NCBI RefSeq assembly: GCF_036421855.1
Contig: NZ_JAZGOK010000001.1
Length of the DNA stretch: 64,000 nucleotides
From: Georgenia_B sunbinii
GTDB lineage: Bacteria; Actinomycetota; Actinomycetes; Actinomycetales; Actinomycetaceae
Direction: 5' to 3' (one strand)
Part shown: positions 7,873 through 15,414 of the stretch, one piece after another
Layout: every line of letters starts with the position of its first letter
How positions within the stretch are numbered: position 1 is the first letter of the stretch
Translations under genes and position numbers: made by a program
Notes under the pieces: model-generated
Database searches by the model: none
What the model saw: the letters and a program-made list of their open reading frames with translations, nothing else
What the model was told of the DNA's origin: nothing

Positions 7873-9015
7873 ATGCGCGTGCTCCACGTCTCCGACTCCT
7901 ACCGACCGTCGCTCGGTGGGATCCAGACCCAGGTCCACCGGCTGGCCTGGCACCAGCGCAACGCCGGCGACGAGTCCTTCGTCCTCACCTCCACCGCCGC
8001 GCACCCGGGGCAGCACGGTCGCAGCCTCGACGTCGACGACGGCGTACCGGTCTTCCGCCTCACCGCACGCGTCCCGGGCAACCTCCCGATCCACGGCTGG
8101 CCGCTGCCGCACGCCCGCGAGCTGCTGGACCGGCTACGACCCGACGTCGTCCATTTCCATGTCGGTGGCGTGACGCCGACGACGCAGGCGATCATCCCGC
8201 TCGCCGTCGCACGCGGCATCGCCGGGATCGTCACGGTGCACAGCGTGTGGCGGCCGCGCACCGCGATCCCGCTGTACGCCGCGCTCGACCGCGCCGTCGG
8301 CTGGTCCCGGTGGCCGATCGTGCTCACCGCGGTCTCCGAGCTCGCCGCCCGGCCGGTGCGGCGCGCCTCGGGCGGGCGGGCCGAGGTCGGGGTGCTGCGC
8401 AACGGCGTCGACATCCCGCTGTGGCGCACCCGGCAGGCCCCCGGCCCCGAGTCGGTCGACCGGCCGCTGCACGCCGTCTCCGCCGGCCGGTTCGCGCCGC
8501 GCAAGCGGATGCTCGAGCTGGTCCGCGCGCTGCTGCGCGCACACCGGGCCGACGGCGTCGCCGGGCGGCTGCAGGTGACGCTGGCGGGCGTCGGCCCCCA
8601 GCTCGAGGCCGCCCGCACCCTGGTCCGGGCCGCCGGCGCCGAGTCGTGGCTACGGCTGCCCGGCCGCTTCGAGCTGCCCGCCCTCATCGAGCTCTACCGG
8701 ACCGCCGACGTGTACCTCGCCCCCGGGGTGGACGACGCGTTCTCGGTTGCCGTCCAGGAGGCGCGTGCGGCCGGCCTGGCGATCGTGTCGCGGTCGCAGT
8801 CCGGCGCTGCCGAGCTCCTCGTCGACGAGGTCGACGGGCTGCTGGCCCACGACGACGACGCGCTCAGCGCGGCGGTCGTCCAGCTCGTGCGCGACCGCGC
8901 CCTGCTCCACCGGATCCTCGCGCACAACTACGCCGTGCCGCCGCCCACCCAGTGGCCGGCGGTGCTCGCCGAGGCGACCGGGCTCTACCGCAGTGCCCGG
9001 TCGCTCATCGGCTGA
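7873..9015 (+). CDS. Glycosyltransferase family 4 (GT-B fold)
   Basis: 380 residues with the GT4 layout. The N-terminal Rossmann domain starts MRVLHVSDSYRPSLGGIQTQ, a Gly-rich acceptor loop. The C-terminal donor domain shows GRFAPRKRMLELVRAL, VTLAGVGPQLEAARTL and the EX7E-like region DAFSVAVQEARAAGLAIVS. Family members move a sugar from a nucleotide-sugar or phospho-sugar donor to a lipid, glycan or small-molecule acceptor; neither substrate can be deduced. No obvious ribosome site precedes the ATG. AACTAT ends seven bases upstream, so the mRNA may be leaderless. The neighbours are unrelated. Confidence 0.88.
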   Translation: MRVLHVSDSYRPSLGGIQTQVHRLAWHQRNAGDESFVLTSTAAHPGQHGRSLDVDDGVPVFRLTARVPGNLPIHGWPLPHARELLDRLRPDVVHFHVGGVTPTTQAIIPLAVARGIAGIVTVHSVWRPRTAIPLYAALDRAVGWSRWPIVLTAVSELAARPVRRASGGRAEVGVLRNGVDIPLWRTRQAPGPESVDRPLHAVSAGRFAPRKRMLELVRALLRAHRADGVAGRLQVTLAGVGPQLEAARTLVRAAGAESWLRLPGRFELPALIELYRTADVYLAPGVDDAFSVAVQEARAAGLAIVSRSQSGAAELLVDEVDGLLAHDDDALSAAVVQLVRDRALLHRILAHNYAVPPPTQWPAVLAEATGLYRSARSLIG

Positions 9016-9022
9016 GCGGCGA

Positions 9023-10642
9023 CTACTCCCACTCGATGGTGCCCGGCGGCTTGCTGGTGACGTCGAGGACCACCCGGTTGACGTCGGGGACCTCGTTGGT
9101 GATGCGCGCCGAGATCTGGGCCAGCACCTCGTAGGGCACCCGGGACCAGTCGGCGGTCATCGCGTCCTCGGAGGACACCGGTCGCAGCACGATCGGGTGG
9201 CCGTAGGTGCGGGCGTCGCCCTGCACCCCGACCGAGCGGACGTCGGCGAGCAGCACCACCGGGCACTGCCAGATGTCACGGTCCAGGCCGGCGGCGCTGA
9301 GCTCGGCACGGGCGATGGCGTCGGCGTCGCGCAGGATCGCCAGCCGCTCGGCGGTCACCTCGCCGACGATCCGGATGCCGAGGCCCGGGCCCGGGAAGGG
9401 CTGGCGCCACACGATGTCCTCGGGGACGTCGAGCTCGAGGCCGACGGCGCGGACCTCGTCCTTGAACAGCGCGCGCAGCGGCTCGACGAGCTCGAACTGC
9501 AGATCGTCCGGCAGCCCGCCGACGTTGTGGTGGGACTTGATGTTGGCCGCGCCCTCACCACCGCCGGACTCGACGACGTCGGGGTAGAGGGTGCCCTGGA
9601 CGAGGAACTTGACGTCCTCGTGGGCCGAGTCGGCGGCGGCCTCGGCGACGACCTCGCGGGCCGCCTGCTCGAAGGTCCGGATGAACTCGCGGCCGATGAT
9701 CTTGCGCTTGGTCTCCGGGTCGGTGACGCCGGCGAGCGCGTCGAGGAACTGCGCGGAGGCGTCGACCACCTTGAGGTTGACGCCGGTGGCGGCGACGAAG
9801 TCCTTCTCGACCTGCTCGGCCTCACCGGCCCGCAGCAGACCGTGGTCGACGAAGACGCAGGTGAGCTGGTCGCCGACGGCGCGCTGCACGAGCGCGGCCG
9901 CCACCGAGGAGTCCACCCCGCCGGAGAGGCCGCAGATGACCTTGGCGTCCCCGACCTGCTCGCGGATGAGCGCGACCTGCTCGGCCACGACACTGCCAGC
10001 GGTCCACGTGGGGGCCAGGCCCGCGCCGTCGTACAGGAACCGCTCGAGCGAGGACTGGCCGAAGTCGGAGTGCCGGACCTCGGGGTGCCACTGCATCCCG
10101 TAGAGGCGGCGGGCGTTGTCCTCGAAGGCAGCGACCGGCGAGCCGGCGGAGGTGGCGAGCACCTCGAAGCCGTCGGGCGCCCGGTGGACGGCGTCGCCGT
10201 GGCTCATCCACACCTGCTGGTGGCGCGGGCTGCCGGCGAGCAGCGTGCCGTTGTCGGCGACGTCGACGGCGGTCGCGCCGTACTCCCGGGTGCCGGTCTG
10301 GGCGACCGTGCCGCCGAGTGCGTCTGCCATCAGCTGGAACCCGTAGCAGATGCCGAGCACCGGGACACCGGCGTCGAACAGCGCGGGGTCGACCGCCGGG
10401 GCGCCCTCGGCATACACCGAGGAGGGGCCCCCGGAGAGGATGATCGCGGCCGGGTCCTTGGCGAGGATGCGGTCGACGGAGGCGGTGTGGGGCAGGACCT
10501 CGGAGTACACCCGCGCCTCACGCACCCGTCGGGCGATGAGCTGGGCGTACTGCGCTCCGTAGTCGATGACGATGACCGGGCGGTGCCCGGCGGAGGGAAC
10601 GGTCGGCTGCTCCGCGTCGGGCGCGGTGGGGTGCTGGGTCAC
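9023..10642 (-). CDS. guaA: GMP synthase (glutamine-hydrolysing)
   Basis: 539 residues; converts XMP, ATP and glutamine to GMP. The N-terminal class I amidotransferase domain has the nucleophile Cys in GICYGFQ (about residue 97) and the His/Glu pair in MQWHPEVRHS. The ATP pyrophosphatase domain starts with the P-loop GLSGGVDSSVAAAL, and the C-terminal dimerisation domain ends TKPPGTIEWE. Full length for the family. The GTG at 10642 overlaps the stop of the upstream DUF3817 gene (GTGA), a common actinobacterial arrangement. Two further IMP dehydrogenase-family genes lie in the window (42.2 and 35.4 kb), so much of guanine nucleotide synthesis is found here. Confidence 0.97.
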   Translation of the reverse strand: MTQHPTAPDAEQPTVPSAGHRPVIVIDYGAQYAQLIARRVREARVYSEVLPHTASVDRILAKDPAAIILSGGPSSVYAEGAPAVDPALFDAGVPVLGICYGFQLMADALGGTVAQTGTREYGATAVDVADNGTLLAGSPRHQQVWMSHGDAVHRAPDGFEVLATSAGSPVAAFEDNARRLYGMQWHPEVRHSDFGQSSLERFLYDGAGLAPTWTAGSVVAEQVALIREQVGDAKVICGLSGGVDSSVAAALVQRAVGDQLTCVFVDHGLLRAGEAEQVEKDFVAATGVNLKVVDASAQFLDALAGVTDPETKRKIIGREFIRTFEQAAREVVAEAAADSAHEDVKFLVQGTLYPDVVESGGGEGAANIKSHHNVGGLPDDLQFELVEPLRALFKDEVRAVGLELDVPEDIVWRQPFPGPGLGIRIVGEVTAERLAILRDADAIARAELSAAGLDRDIWQCPVVLLADVRSVGVQGDARTYGHPIVLRPVSSEDAMTADWSRVPYEVLAQISARITNEVPDVNRVVLDVTSKPPGTIEWE

Positions 10643-11040
10643 GGCGCCAGCGTAGTCCGCTCGCGGTCGAGCACGTGCGGCAGGTCCGCCTCGAACCACC
10701 CGTGGGCCCGGTGCTCCATGACGAACGACAGCACCGGGACGACCCCGGCGACGATCAGCAGAGCCATCCGGCCCAGCGACCAGCGCATCCGCGACCACAG
10801 GTTGAAGACGCTCACCAGGTAGACGACGTAGATCCAGCCGTGCACGAACGGGATCCAGGTGATCCATCGCTCGACGTCCGGGCCCACGCCCACCAGGTAG
10901 ACGAGCACCATCTCCACGACCAGGAGCAGGAGCATGACGCCGGTGACCATCGCCATCGCCCGGTAGAAGCGCCAGCCGCCGCGGGCCTTGCGCTCGAGCT
11001 CGGCGCTGGCCGGCCCGCCTGTCGTCTCGTTGCCGCTCAC
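10639..11040 (-). CDS. DUF3817 family integral membrane protein
   Basis: 133 residues from the GTG at 11040. It has three hydrophobic segments (MVTGVMLLLLVVEMVLVYLV; WIYVVYLVSVFNLW; RMALLIVAGVVPVLSFVMEH) and the HGWIYVVYLVS signature of DUF3817. The function of the family is unknown. It is translationally coupled to guaA by a 4-base overlap, and DUF3817 genes commonly sit next to guaA or guaB in actinobacteria. A longer reading to 11130 is possible, but the extra residues are low-complexity and not typical. Confidence 0.82.
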   Translation of the reverse strand: MSGNETTGGPASAELERKARGGWRFYRAMAMVTGVMLLLLVVEMVLVYLVGVGPDVERWITWIPFVHGWIYVVYLVSVFNLWSRMRWSLGRMALLIVAGVVPVLSFVMEHRAHGWFEADLPHVLDRERTTLAP

Positions 11041-11178
11041 CGTGGGTCCTCCACCTCCGCCCGGACGTCCGGGCGCCGTCGAATGGTCGAGCCGCCATTG
11101 TCGCAGGCGTCGGCGCGTGGCGAGGAGCACGTCGCGAGCCGCGGATAATGAAGGTGACCAGGGGCGACGGCGCGCCTA

Positions 11179-13032
11179 GTGTCAGATCTCGTGCTCGACG
11201 TGCCCACCGGCCACCCCGGCCACCCCCCGCTGAGCTCCCCGCTGGCGCTGCTGCGCTGGACCGTCCGGGGCGGCCGACGAGTGCTCGCCGGCGCCATCGT
11301 GCTGGGGATCATCTCCTCGCTCTGCGGTGCGCTGGTGCCGCTGGTGCTGGGGCAGGCGCTCGACGCCGGACTCACCGACGGGCTGTCCACCCGGCTGCTG
11401 TGGCTCGCGCTGGCACTGCTGGGCATCGGCCTGGTCGACGCCGCCGCGATCAGCCTCGGCCACGCCGGGGAGGTCGGCGGCTGGCTGCACGGCTCGTTCT
11501 CCAGCTCGCGGCTCATCGGTCACCACGTCACCCGCACCGGAGCGGCGATCGGCGACGAGCTGCCCACCGGCGAGGTCGTCAACACCGTCGCCAGCGACTC
11601 CTTCCACATCGGCAACATGCTCGAGCTGCTGCCCGCGCTCATCGGCGGGCTCGTCGCGTACGTCGTCGTTGCGGTCTACATGCTGCAGCAGTCGGTCACG
11701 CTTGGTCTCGTCGTCGCGCTCGGGCTGCCGCTCGTCACGGTGGTCGTGTCCTTCCTCATCAAGCCGCTGCACGCCCGGCAGAAGGCGCAGCGCGACGCCG
11801 CCGGCCGGCTCGCCACGCTCGCCACCGACACCGTCTCGGGCCTGCGGATCCTGCGCGGCATCGGCGGCGAGGACGTGTTCGCCGAGCGGTACCGCGTACA
11901 GTCCCAGCAGGTCCGCGCCCAGGGGGTGCGGGTCGCCGCACTGTCCTCGGTGCTCGAAGGGCTGCAGATCCTGCTGCCGGGGCTGTTCGTCGCTTGCGTG
12001 GTGTGGCTCGGCGCCAACCTCGCAATGGCCGGCGAGATCACTCCCGGCCAGCTGGTGACCTTCTACGGTTTCACCGCCTTCCTCAGCCAGCCGCTGCGGT
12101 GGATCACCCACTTCATCAACTTCGCGACCCGGGCCCGCGTGGCGGCCCGCAAGCTCATCGCGGTCCTCGAGGTGACCCCCGACGCCGGCACGGTCGCCGA
12201 GTCGGAAGCCGCCGACGCCCGACCCGCGGTGGTCCCCGCCGCCACCGCCGCCACGCTCGTCGACGAGGCCTCCGGGCTGACCGTCGCACCCGGCCTGCTC
12301 ACCGCCGTCGTCACCACCGGCGGAGACGGCGAGGCGCTGGCCGGCCGGCTGGGCCGCTTCGACGACCGCTCCCCCGACGTCGTGCTGCTCGACAGCGTGC
12401 CGCTGCGCGACCTGCCGCTGGCCGAGGTCCGCGAGCGGGTCGTGGTGGCGGCCGCCACCCCGCAGCTGTTCACCGGCACGCTGCGCACCGAGCTCGACGT
12501 CCGCGGCGACTCCGCGGGGTCCAGGCACGAGCGGGACGCTGTCGACGGCGACGCCCGCCTGCTCGCCGCGCTGGAGGTCGCCGACGCCCACGACGTCCTT
12601 GAGTCGATCCCGGGCCGGCTCGACGGCGAGATCACCGAGAAGGGCCGGTCACTGTCCGGCGGGCAGCGCCAGCGGGTCGCGCTGGCTCGGGCGCTGCTCA
12701 CCGAGCCGCAGGTGCTCGTGCTCGTCGAGCCGACCAGCGCCGTCGACGCCCACACCGAGGCGCGGATCGCCGAACGGCTGGCGCACTACCGCCGAGGCCG
12801 GACGACCGTGGTCGTCACCGGGTCACCGCTGGTCCTCGAGCATGCCGACGACGTCGTCTTCCTCGACGGCGGGCGGGTCCGGGCGCGCGGCCGTCACCAC
12901 GACCTCCTCGACCGCGCCGCGCAGCACGATCCCGACGCCGTCGCCTACCACCACGCCATCACCCGAGCCACCACCCCGGACAACCCCGCTGTCGCGGATC
13001 AGTCTGGTGTCACGCGCGGAGGGAGTCGCTGA
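11179..13032 (+). CDS. ABC exporter half, degenerate Walker A subunit
   Basis: About 617 residues: six membrane spans, then a nucleotide-binding domain. The signature LSGGQRQRVALARALL is intact, but Walker A is lost (VVTTGGDGEALAGRL replaces GxxGxGKS/T) and Walker B reads VLVLVEPTSAVD, with Val in place of the first acidic residue. The partner gene (13032) has the opposite pattern, as in heterodimeric exporters such as BmrCD or TM287/288. The start is uncertain. GTG 11179 overlaps a TAGTGT -10-like box, and an in-frame GTG at 11191 may be the true start. The C-terminal tail (PDNPAVADQSGVT) is encoded by two 18-bp repeat units. Substrate unknown; multidrug or lipid export is typical. Confidence 0.9.
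   Translation: MSDLVLDVPTGHPGHPPLSSPLALLRWTVRGGRRVLAGAIVLGIISSLCGALVPLVLGQALDAGLTDGLSTRLLWLALALLGIGLVDAAAISLGHAGEVGGWLHGSFSSSRLIGHHVTRTGAAIGDELPTGEVVNTVASDSFHIGNMLELLPALIGGLVAYVVVAVYMLQQSVTLGLVVALGLPLVTVVVSFLIKPLHARQKAQRDAAGRLATLATDTVSGLRILRGIGGEDVFAERYRVQSQQVRAQGVRVAALSSVLEGLQILLPGLFVACVVWLGANLAMAGEITPGQLVTFYGFTAFLSQPLRWITHFINFATRARVAARKLIAVLEVTPDAGTVAESEAADARPAVVPAATAATLVDEASGLTVAPGLLTAVVTTGGDGEALAGRLGRFDDRSPDVVLLDSVPLRDLPLAEVRERVVVAAATPQLFTGTLRTELDVRGDSAGSRHERDAVDGDARLLAALEVADAHDVLESIPGRLDGEITEKGRSLSGGQRQRVALARALLTEPQVLVLVEPTSAVDAHTEARIAERLAHYRRGRTTVVVTGSPLVLEHADDVVFLDGGRVRARGRHHDLLDRAAQHDPDAVAYHHAITRATTPDNPAVADQSGVTRGGSR
12978..13013 (+). repeat. Two in-frame 18-bp repeat units at the 3' end of the ABC gene (cluster E)
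   Basis: GGACAACCCCGCTGTCGC (12978-12995) and the diverged GGATCAGTCTGGTGTCAC (12996-13013) match the repeat family found at 3.0, 31.6-32.1 and 58.4-58.9 kb. Because the unit is 18 bp (six codons), the insertion keeps the frame and adds DNPAVADQSGVT to the protein close to its stop. Confidence 0.85.
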
Positions 13033-14765
13033 TGCAGCTGCCAGTCGCCGAGGCACGCGTGGTGCGGTCGTTCGCGGCCCGCCTGCTGTCCTCCTACCGC
13101 GGACCGCTGGTGAGGGTCGTCGCGCTCCAGGGCCTCGCCGCGGTCTCCGCGCTCGCCGTGCCGTGGCTGCTCGGTGGTCTCGTCGACGACGTCACCGCGG
13201 GCACCACGTCCGCCGAGATCAACCGGGTGGCGCTGTGGCTCGTCGGCCTCGTCCTCGCCCAGGCGGTCCTCACCCGGTACGCCCAGCGCGGCGCCATGGT
13301 GCTCGGCGAGGAGATCTTCGCCGAGCTGCGCGAACGGTTCGTCGGAGCGGTCACCCGGCTGCCGCTGTCGACCGTCGAGCGCGCCGGCACCGGTGACCTG
13401 CTCGGCCGCACCACCAACGACATCGACCGGGTGCAGTGGGCGGTGCGCTTCGGCGTGCCGCGGGTCCTCGTCACCTCGACGACGATCGCACTGACCTTCG
13501 GTGCCGCACTGCTCGCCGCCCCCGCGGTCGCCGTCGCGATGGTCGTCGGGCTACCGATACTCGCCCTCGCCACCCGCCGCTACCTCCGTCTCTCCGCGCC
13601 GGCCTACCGGGAGAACGCGGCGGCCTATGCCGACCTCAACGGCGTACTCAGCGAGTCCGTCGAGCACGCCGCGACGGTCGACGCACTCGCGCTGGGGCGC
13701 CGTCGTCGCCGCCGGACCGACGCCGTCGTCGCCCACGCCTGGCACACCGAGCGGGTGACGCTGGCGCTGCGGGTGCGGCTGTTCTTCTGGCTCAGCGTGT
13801 CCTTCGCGCTGCCGATCTCCGCGGTGCTCGTGTGGGGCGGGTACCTCGCCGGCACCGGCGCGGTGACCATCGGCGCAGTAGCGACCGTGTCGCTGTACGC
13901 CATGCAGATCCGCGGCCCGCTGTTCGAGCTGCTCATGTGGGTCGACGAGATCCAGGTCGCCACCGCCAGCCTCGCCCGGATCGTCGGGGTCGAGCTCGTC
14001 GAGCCGGACCGGCAGCCCCGCGCCGACCGGCCCGCCGGTGAGGCGATCTCGGCCCGCGCGGTGCGCTACGCCTACCGCGAGGGTCAGGACGTGCTCCACG
14101 GCATGGACCTCGACCTCGTCCCCGGTGAACGGCTGGCGATCGTCGGACCGTCCGGGGCCGGCAAGTCCACCCTCGGCCGGATGCTCGCGGGCATCCACCC
14201 GCCCACCGGCGGGTCGGTCACCGTCGACGGCGTGCCGCTCGTCGAGCTGCCCGAGGACGAGCTGCGCCGCCACGTCGCGCTCGTCACCCAGGAGCACCAC
14301 GTGTTCGTCGGCTCGATCGCCGACAACCTGCGGCTCGCGAAGTCCGACGCCGACGCCGAGGAGCTCGCCCGCGCGCTCGACGCGGTCGACGCCGCCGGCT
14401 GGGTGAGGACGCTGCCGGACGGGATCGACACCGCGGTGGGCTCCGGTGGCCGCACACTCACCCCGGCGCAGGCCCAGCAGCTCGCGCTGGCACGGCTCGT
14501 GCTCCTCGACCCGCACACCCTCGTGCTCGACGAGGCGACCTCGCTGCTCGACCCGCGCGCCGCCCGCCAGCTCGAGACGTCGCTGTCCGCGGTGCTCACC
14601 GGCCGCACCGTGGTCGCGATCGCCCACCGGCTGCACACCGCCCACGACGCCGACCGGGTCGCCGTCATCGACGACGGCCGGATCGTCGAGCTCGGCCCCC
14701 ACGACGAGCTCGTCGCCGCCGGCGGCGAGTACGCGGCGCTGTGGGAGTCCTGGCAGCAGGAGTGA
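13032..14765 (+). CDS. ABC exporter half, degenerate signature subunit
   Basis: 577 residues, six membrane spans plus a nucleotide-binding domain. Walker A is canonical (VGPSGAGKSTLGRML) and Walker B is canonical (HTLVLDEATSLLD), but the ABC signature is degraded (LTPAQAQQLALARLVL in place of LSGGQ). Paired with the upstream subunit, one composite ATP site is complete (this Walker A with the partner's LSGGQ) and the other is degenerate on both sides. The ATG shares one base with the previous stop (TGATG), and a ribosome site (GGAGGG) lies inside the end of the first gene. Confidence 0.92.
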   Translation: MQLPVAEARVVRSFAARLLSSYRGPLVRVVALQGLAAVSALAVPWLLGGLVDDVTAGTTSAEINRVALWLVGLVLAQAVLTRYAQRGAMVLGEEIFAELRERFVGAVTRLPLSTVERAGTGDLLGRTTNDIDRVQWAVRFGVPRVLVTSTTIALTFGAALLAAPAVAVAMVVGLPILALATRRYLRLSAPAYRENAAAYADLNGVLSESVEHAATVDALALGRRRRRRTDAVVAHAWHTERVTLALRVRLFFWLSVSFALPISAVLVWGGYLAGTGAVTIGAVATVSLYAMQIRGPLFELLMWVDEIQVATASLARIVGVELVEPDRQPRADRPAGEAISARAVRYAYREGQDVLHGMDLDLVPGERLAIVGPSGAGKSTLGRMLAGIHPPTGGSVTVDGVPLVELPEDELRRHVALVTQEHHVFVGSIADNLRLAKSDADAEELARALDAVDAAGWVRTLPDGIDTAVGSGGRTLTPAQAQQLALARLVLLDPHTLVLDEATSLLDPRAARQLETSLSAVLTGRTVVAIAHRLHTAHDADRVAVIDDGRIVELGPHDELVAAGGEYAALWESWQQE

Positions 14766-14806
14766 CGCAGGCCGGCGGGGCCGTGACAGCCGGCCACCGC
14801 CGGACG

Positions 14807-14812
14807 TAGCGT
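14807..14812 (+). promoter_or_regulatory. Leaderless -10 element TAGCGT
   Basis: TAGCGT is followed by exactly six bases and then the GTG start at 14819. There is no ribosome site, so transcription probably begins at the start codon. Confidence 0.55.
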
Positions 14813-14818
14813 GGTCGG

Positions 14819-15307
14819 GTGCGCAGGATCCCGCGGCACCTCGCCCGCGCCCCGATCTGGCTCTACCGCGCCGGACTCGGTGGTCTGCTCGGCCGGCGGA
14901 TGGTCATGCTCGACCACCGTGGGCGACGGTCGGGACAGGTCCGTCACGTGGTCCTGGAGACAGTCGCCGAACGGGGCGACGGCGTCGTCGTGGTGTCCGG
15001 CTACGGCTGGGACTCGCAGTGGCTGCGCAACGTCCAGGCCGACCCGCGGGTCCGGCTCTGGCGCGGCTGGCAACGGCCACGCCCGGCGACAGCGCACATC
15101 CTCGACCCGGCCCAGACAGTGGACGTCCTCGAGGACTATCGACGCAGGCACCCGGCGGCAGCATGCCTGCTGGTTGCCACCCTCGGCCTGCCGGCACTGG
15201 CCGATGACGCACCGGTCCCACCGGACGTCGCGGACTCACTGCCCGCCGTGCTCGTGCGGGCGCGCCGTCTGCAAGGATCTTCCCCGAAGTCCCACCAATG
15301 CCCGTAG
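14819..15307 (+). CDS. Deazaflavin (F420)-dependent nitroreductase family protein
   Basis: 162 residues of the DDN/DUF385 family: LYRAGLGGLLGRRMVMLDHR and GRRSGQVRHVVLE near the start, and VVVVSGYGWDSQWLRNVQAD in the middle, then a Val/Arg-rich strand. Family members form a split beta-barrel that binds coenzyme F420 or a related flavin and reduce quinones, fatty acids or nitro compounds; the substrate here is unknown. The GTG at 14819 is supported by an adjacent leaderless -10 box. It follows the ABC exporter by 53 bases but has its own promoter. Confidence 0.85.
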   Translation: MRRIPRHLARAPIWLYRAGLGGLLGRRMVMLDHRGRRSGQVRHVVLETVAERGDGVVVVSGYGWDSQWLRNVQADPRVRLWRGWQRPRPATAHILDPAQTVDVLEDYRRRHPAAACLLVATLGLPALADDAPVPPDVADSLPAVLVRARRLQGSSPKSHQCP

Positions 15308-15353
15308 CAACGCTGTCTCGCACATCCAGGCACGGGGCTACGTGGCAGGTGAC

Positions 15354-15401
15354 GCGCCACCAGCTGGACCCCTGCCAGGGCAGGAGTCCAGCTGGCGGCG
15401 C
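15354..15401. terminator. Hairpin between convergent genes
   Basis: Bases 15354-15369 pair with 15386-15401 with a single A-C mismatch, and the loop can form a second small stem (CCCTGCC with GGCAGGA). It lies between the convergent genes ending at 15307 (+) and 15415 (-). Confidence 0.65.
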
Positions 15402-15414
15402 TAGTGGAAAGGGG

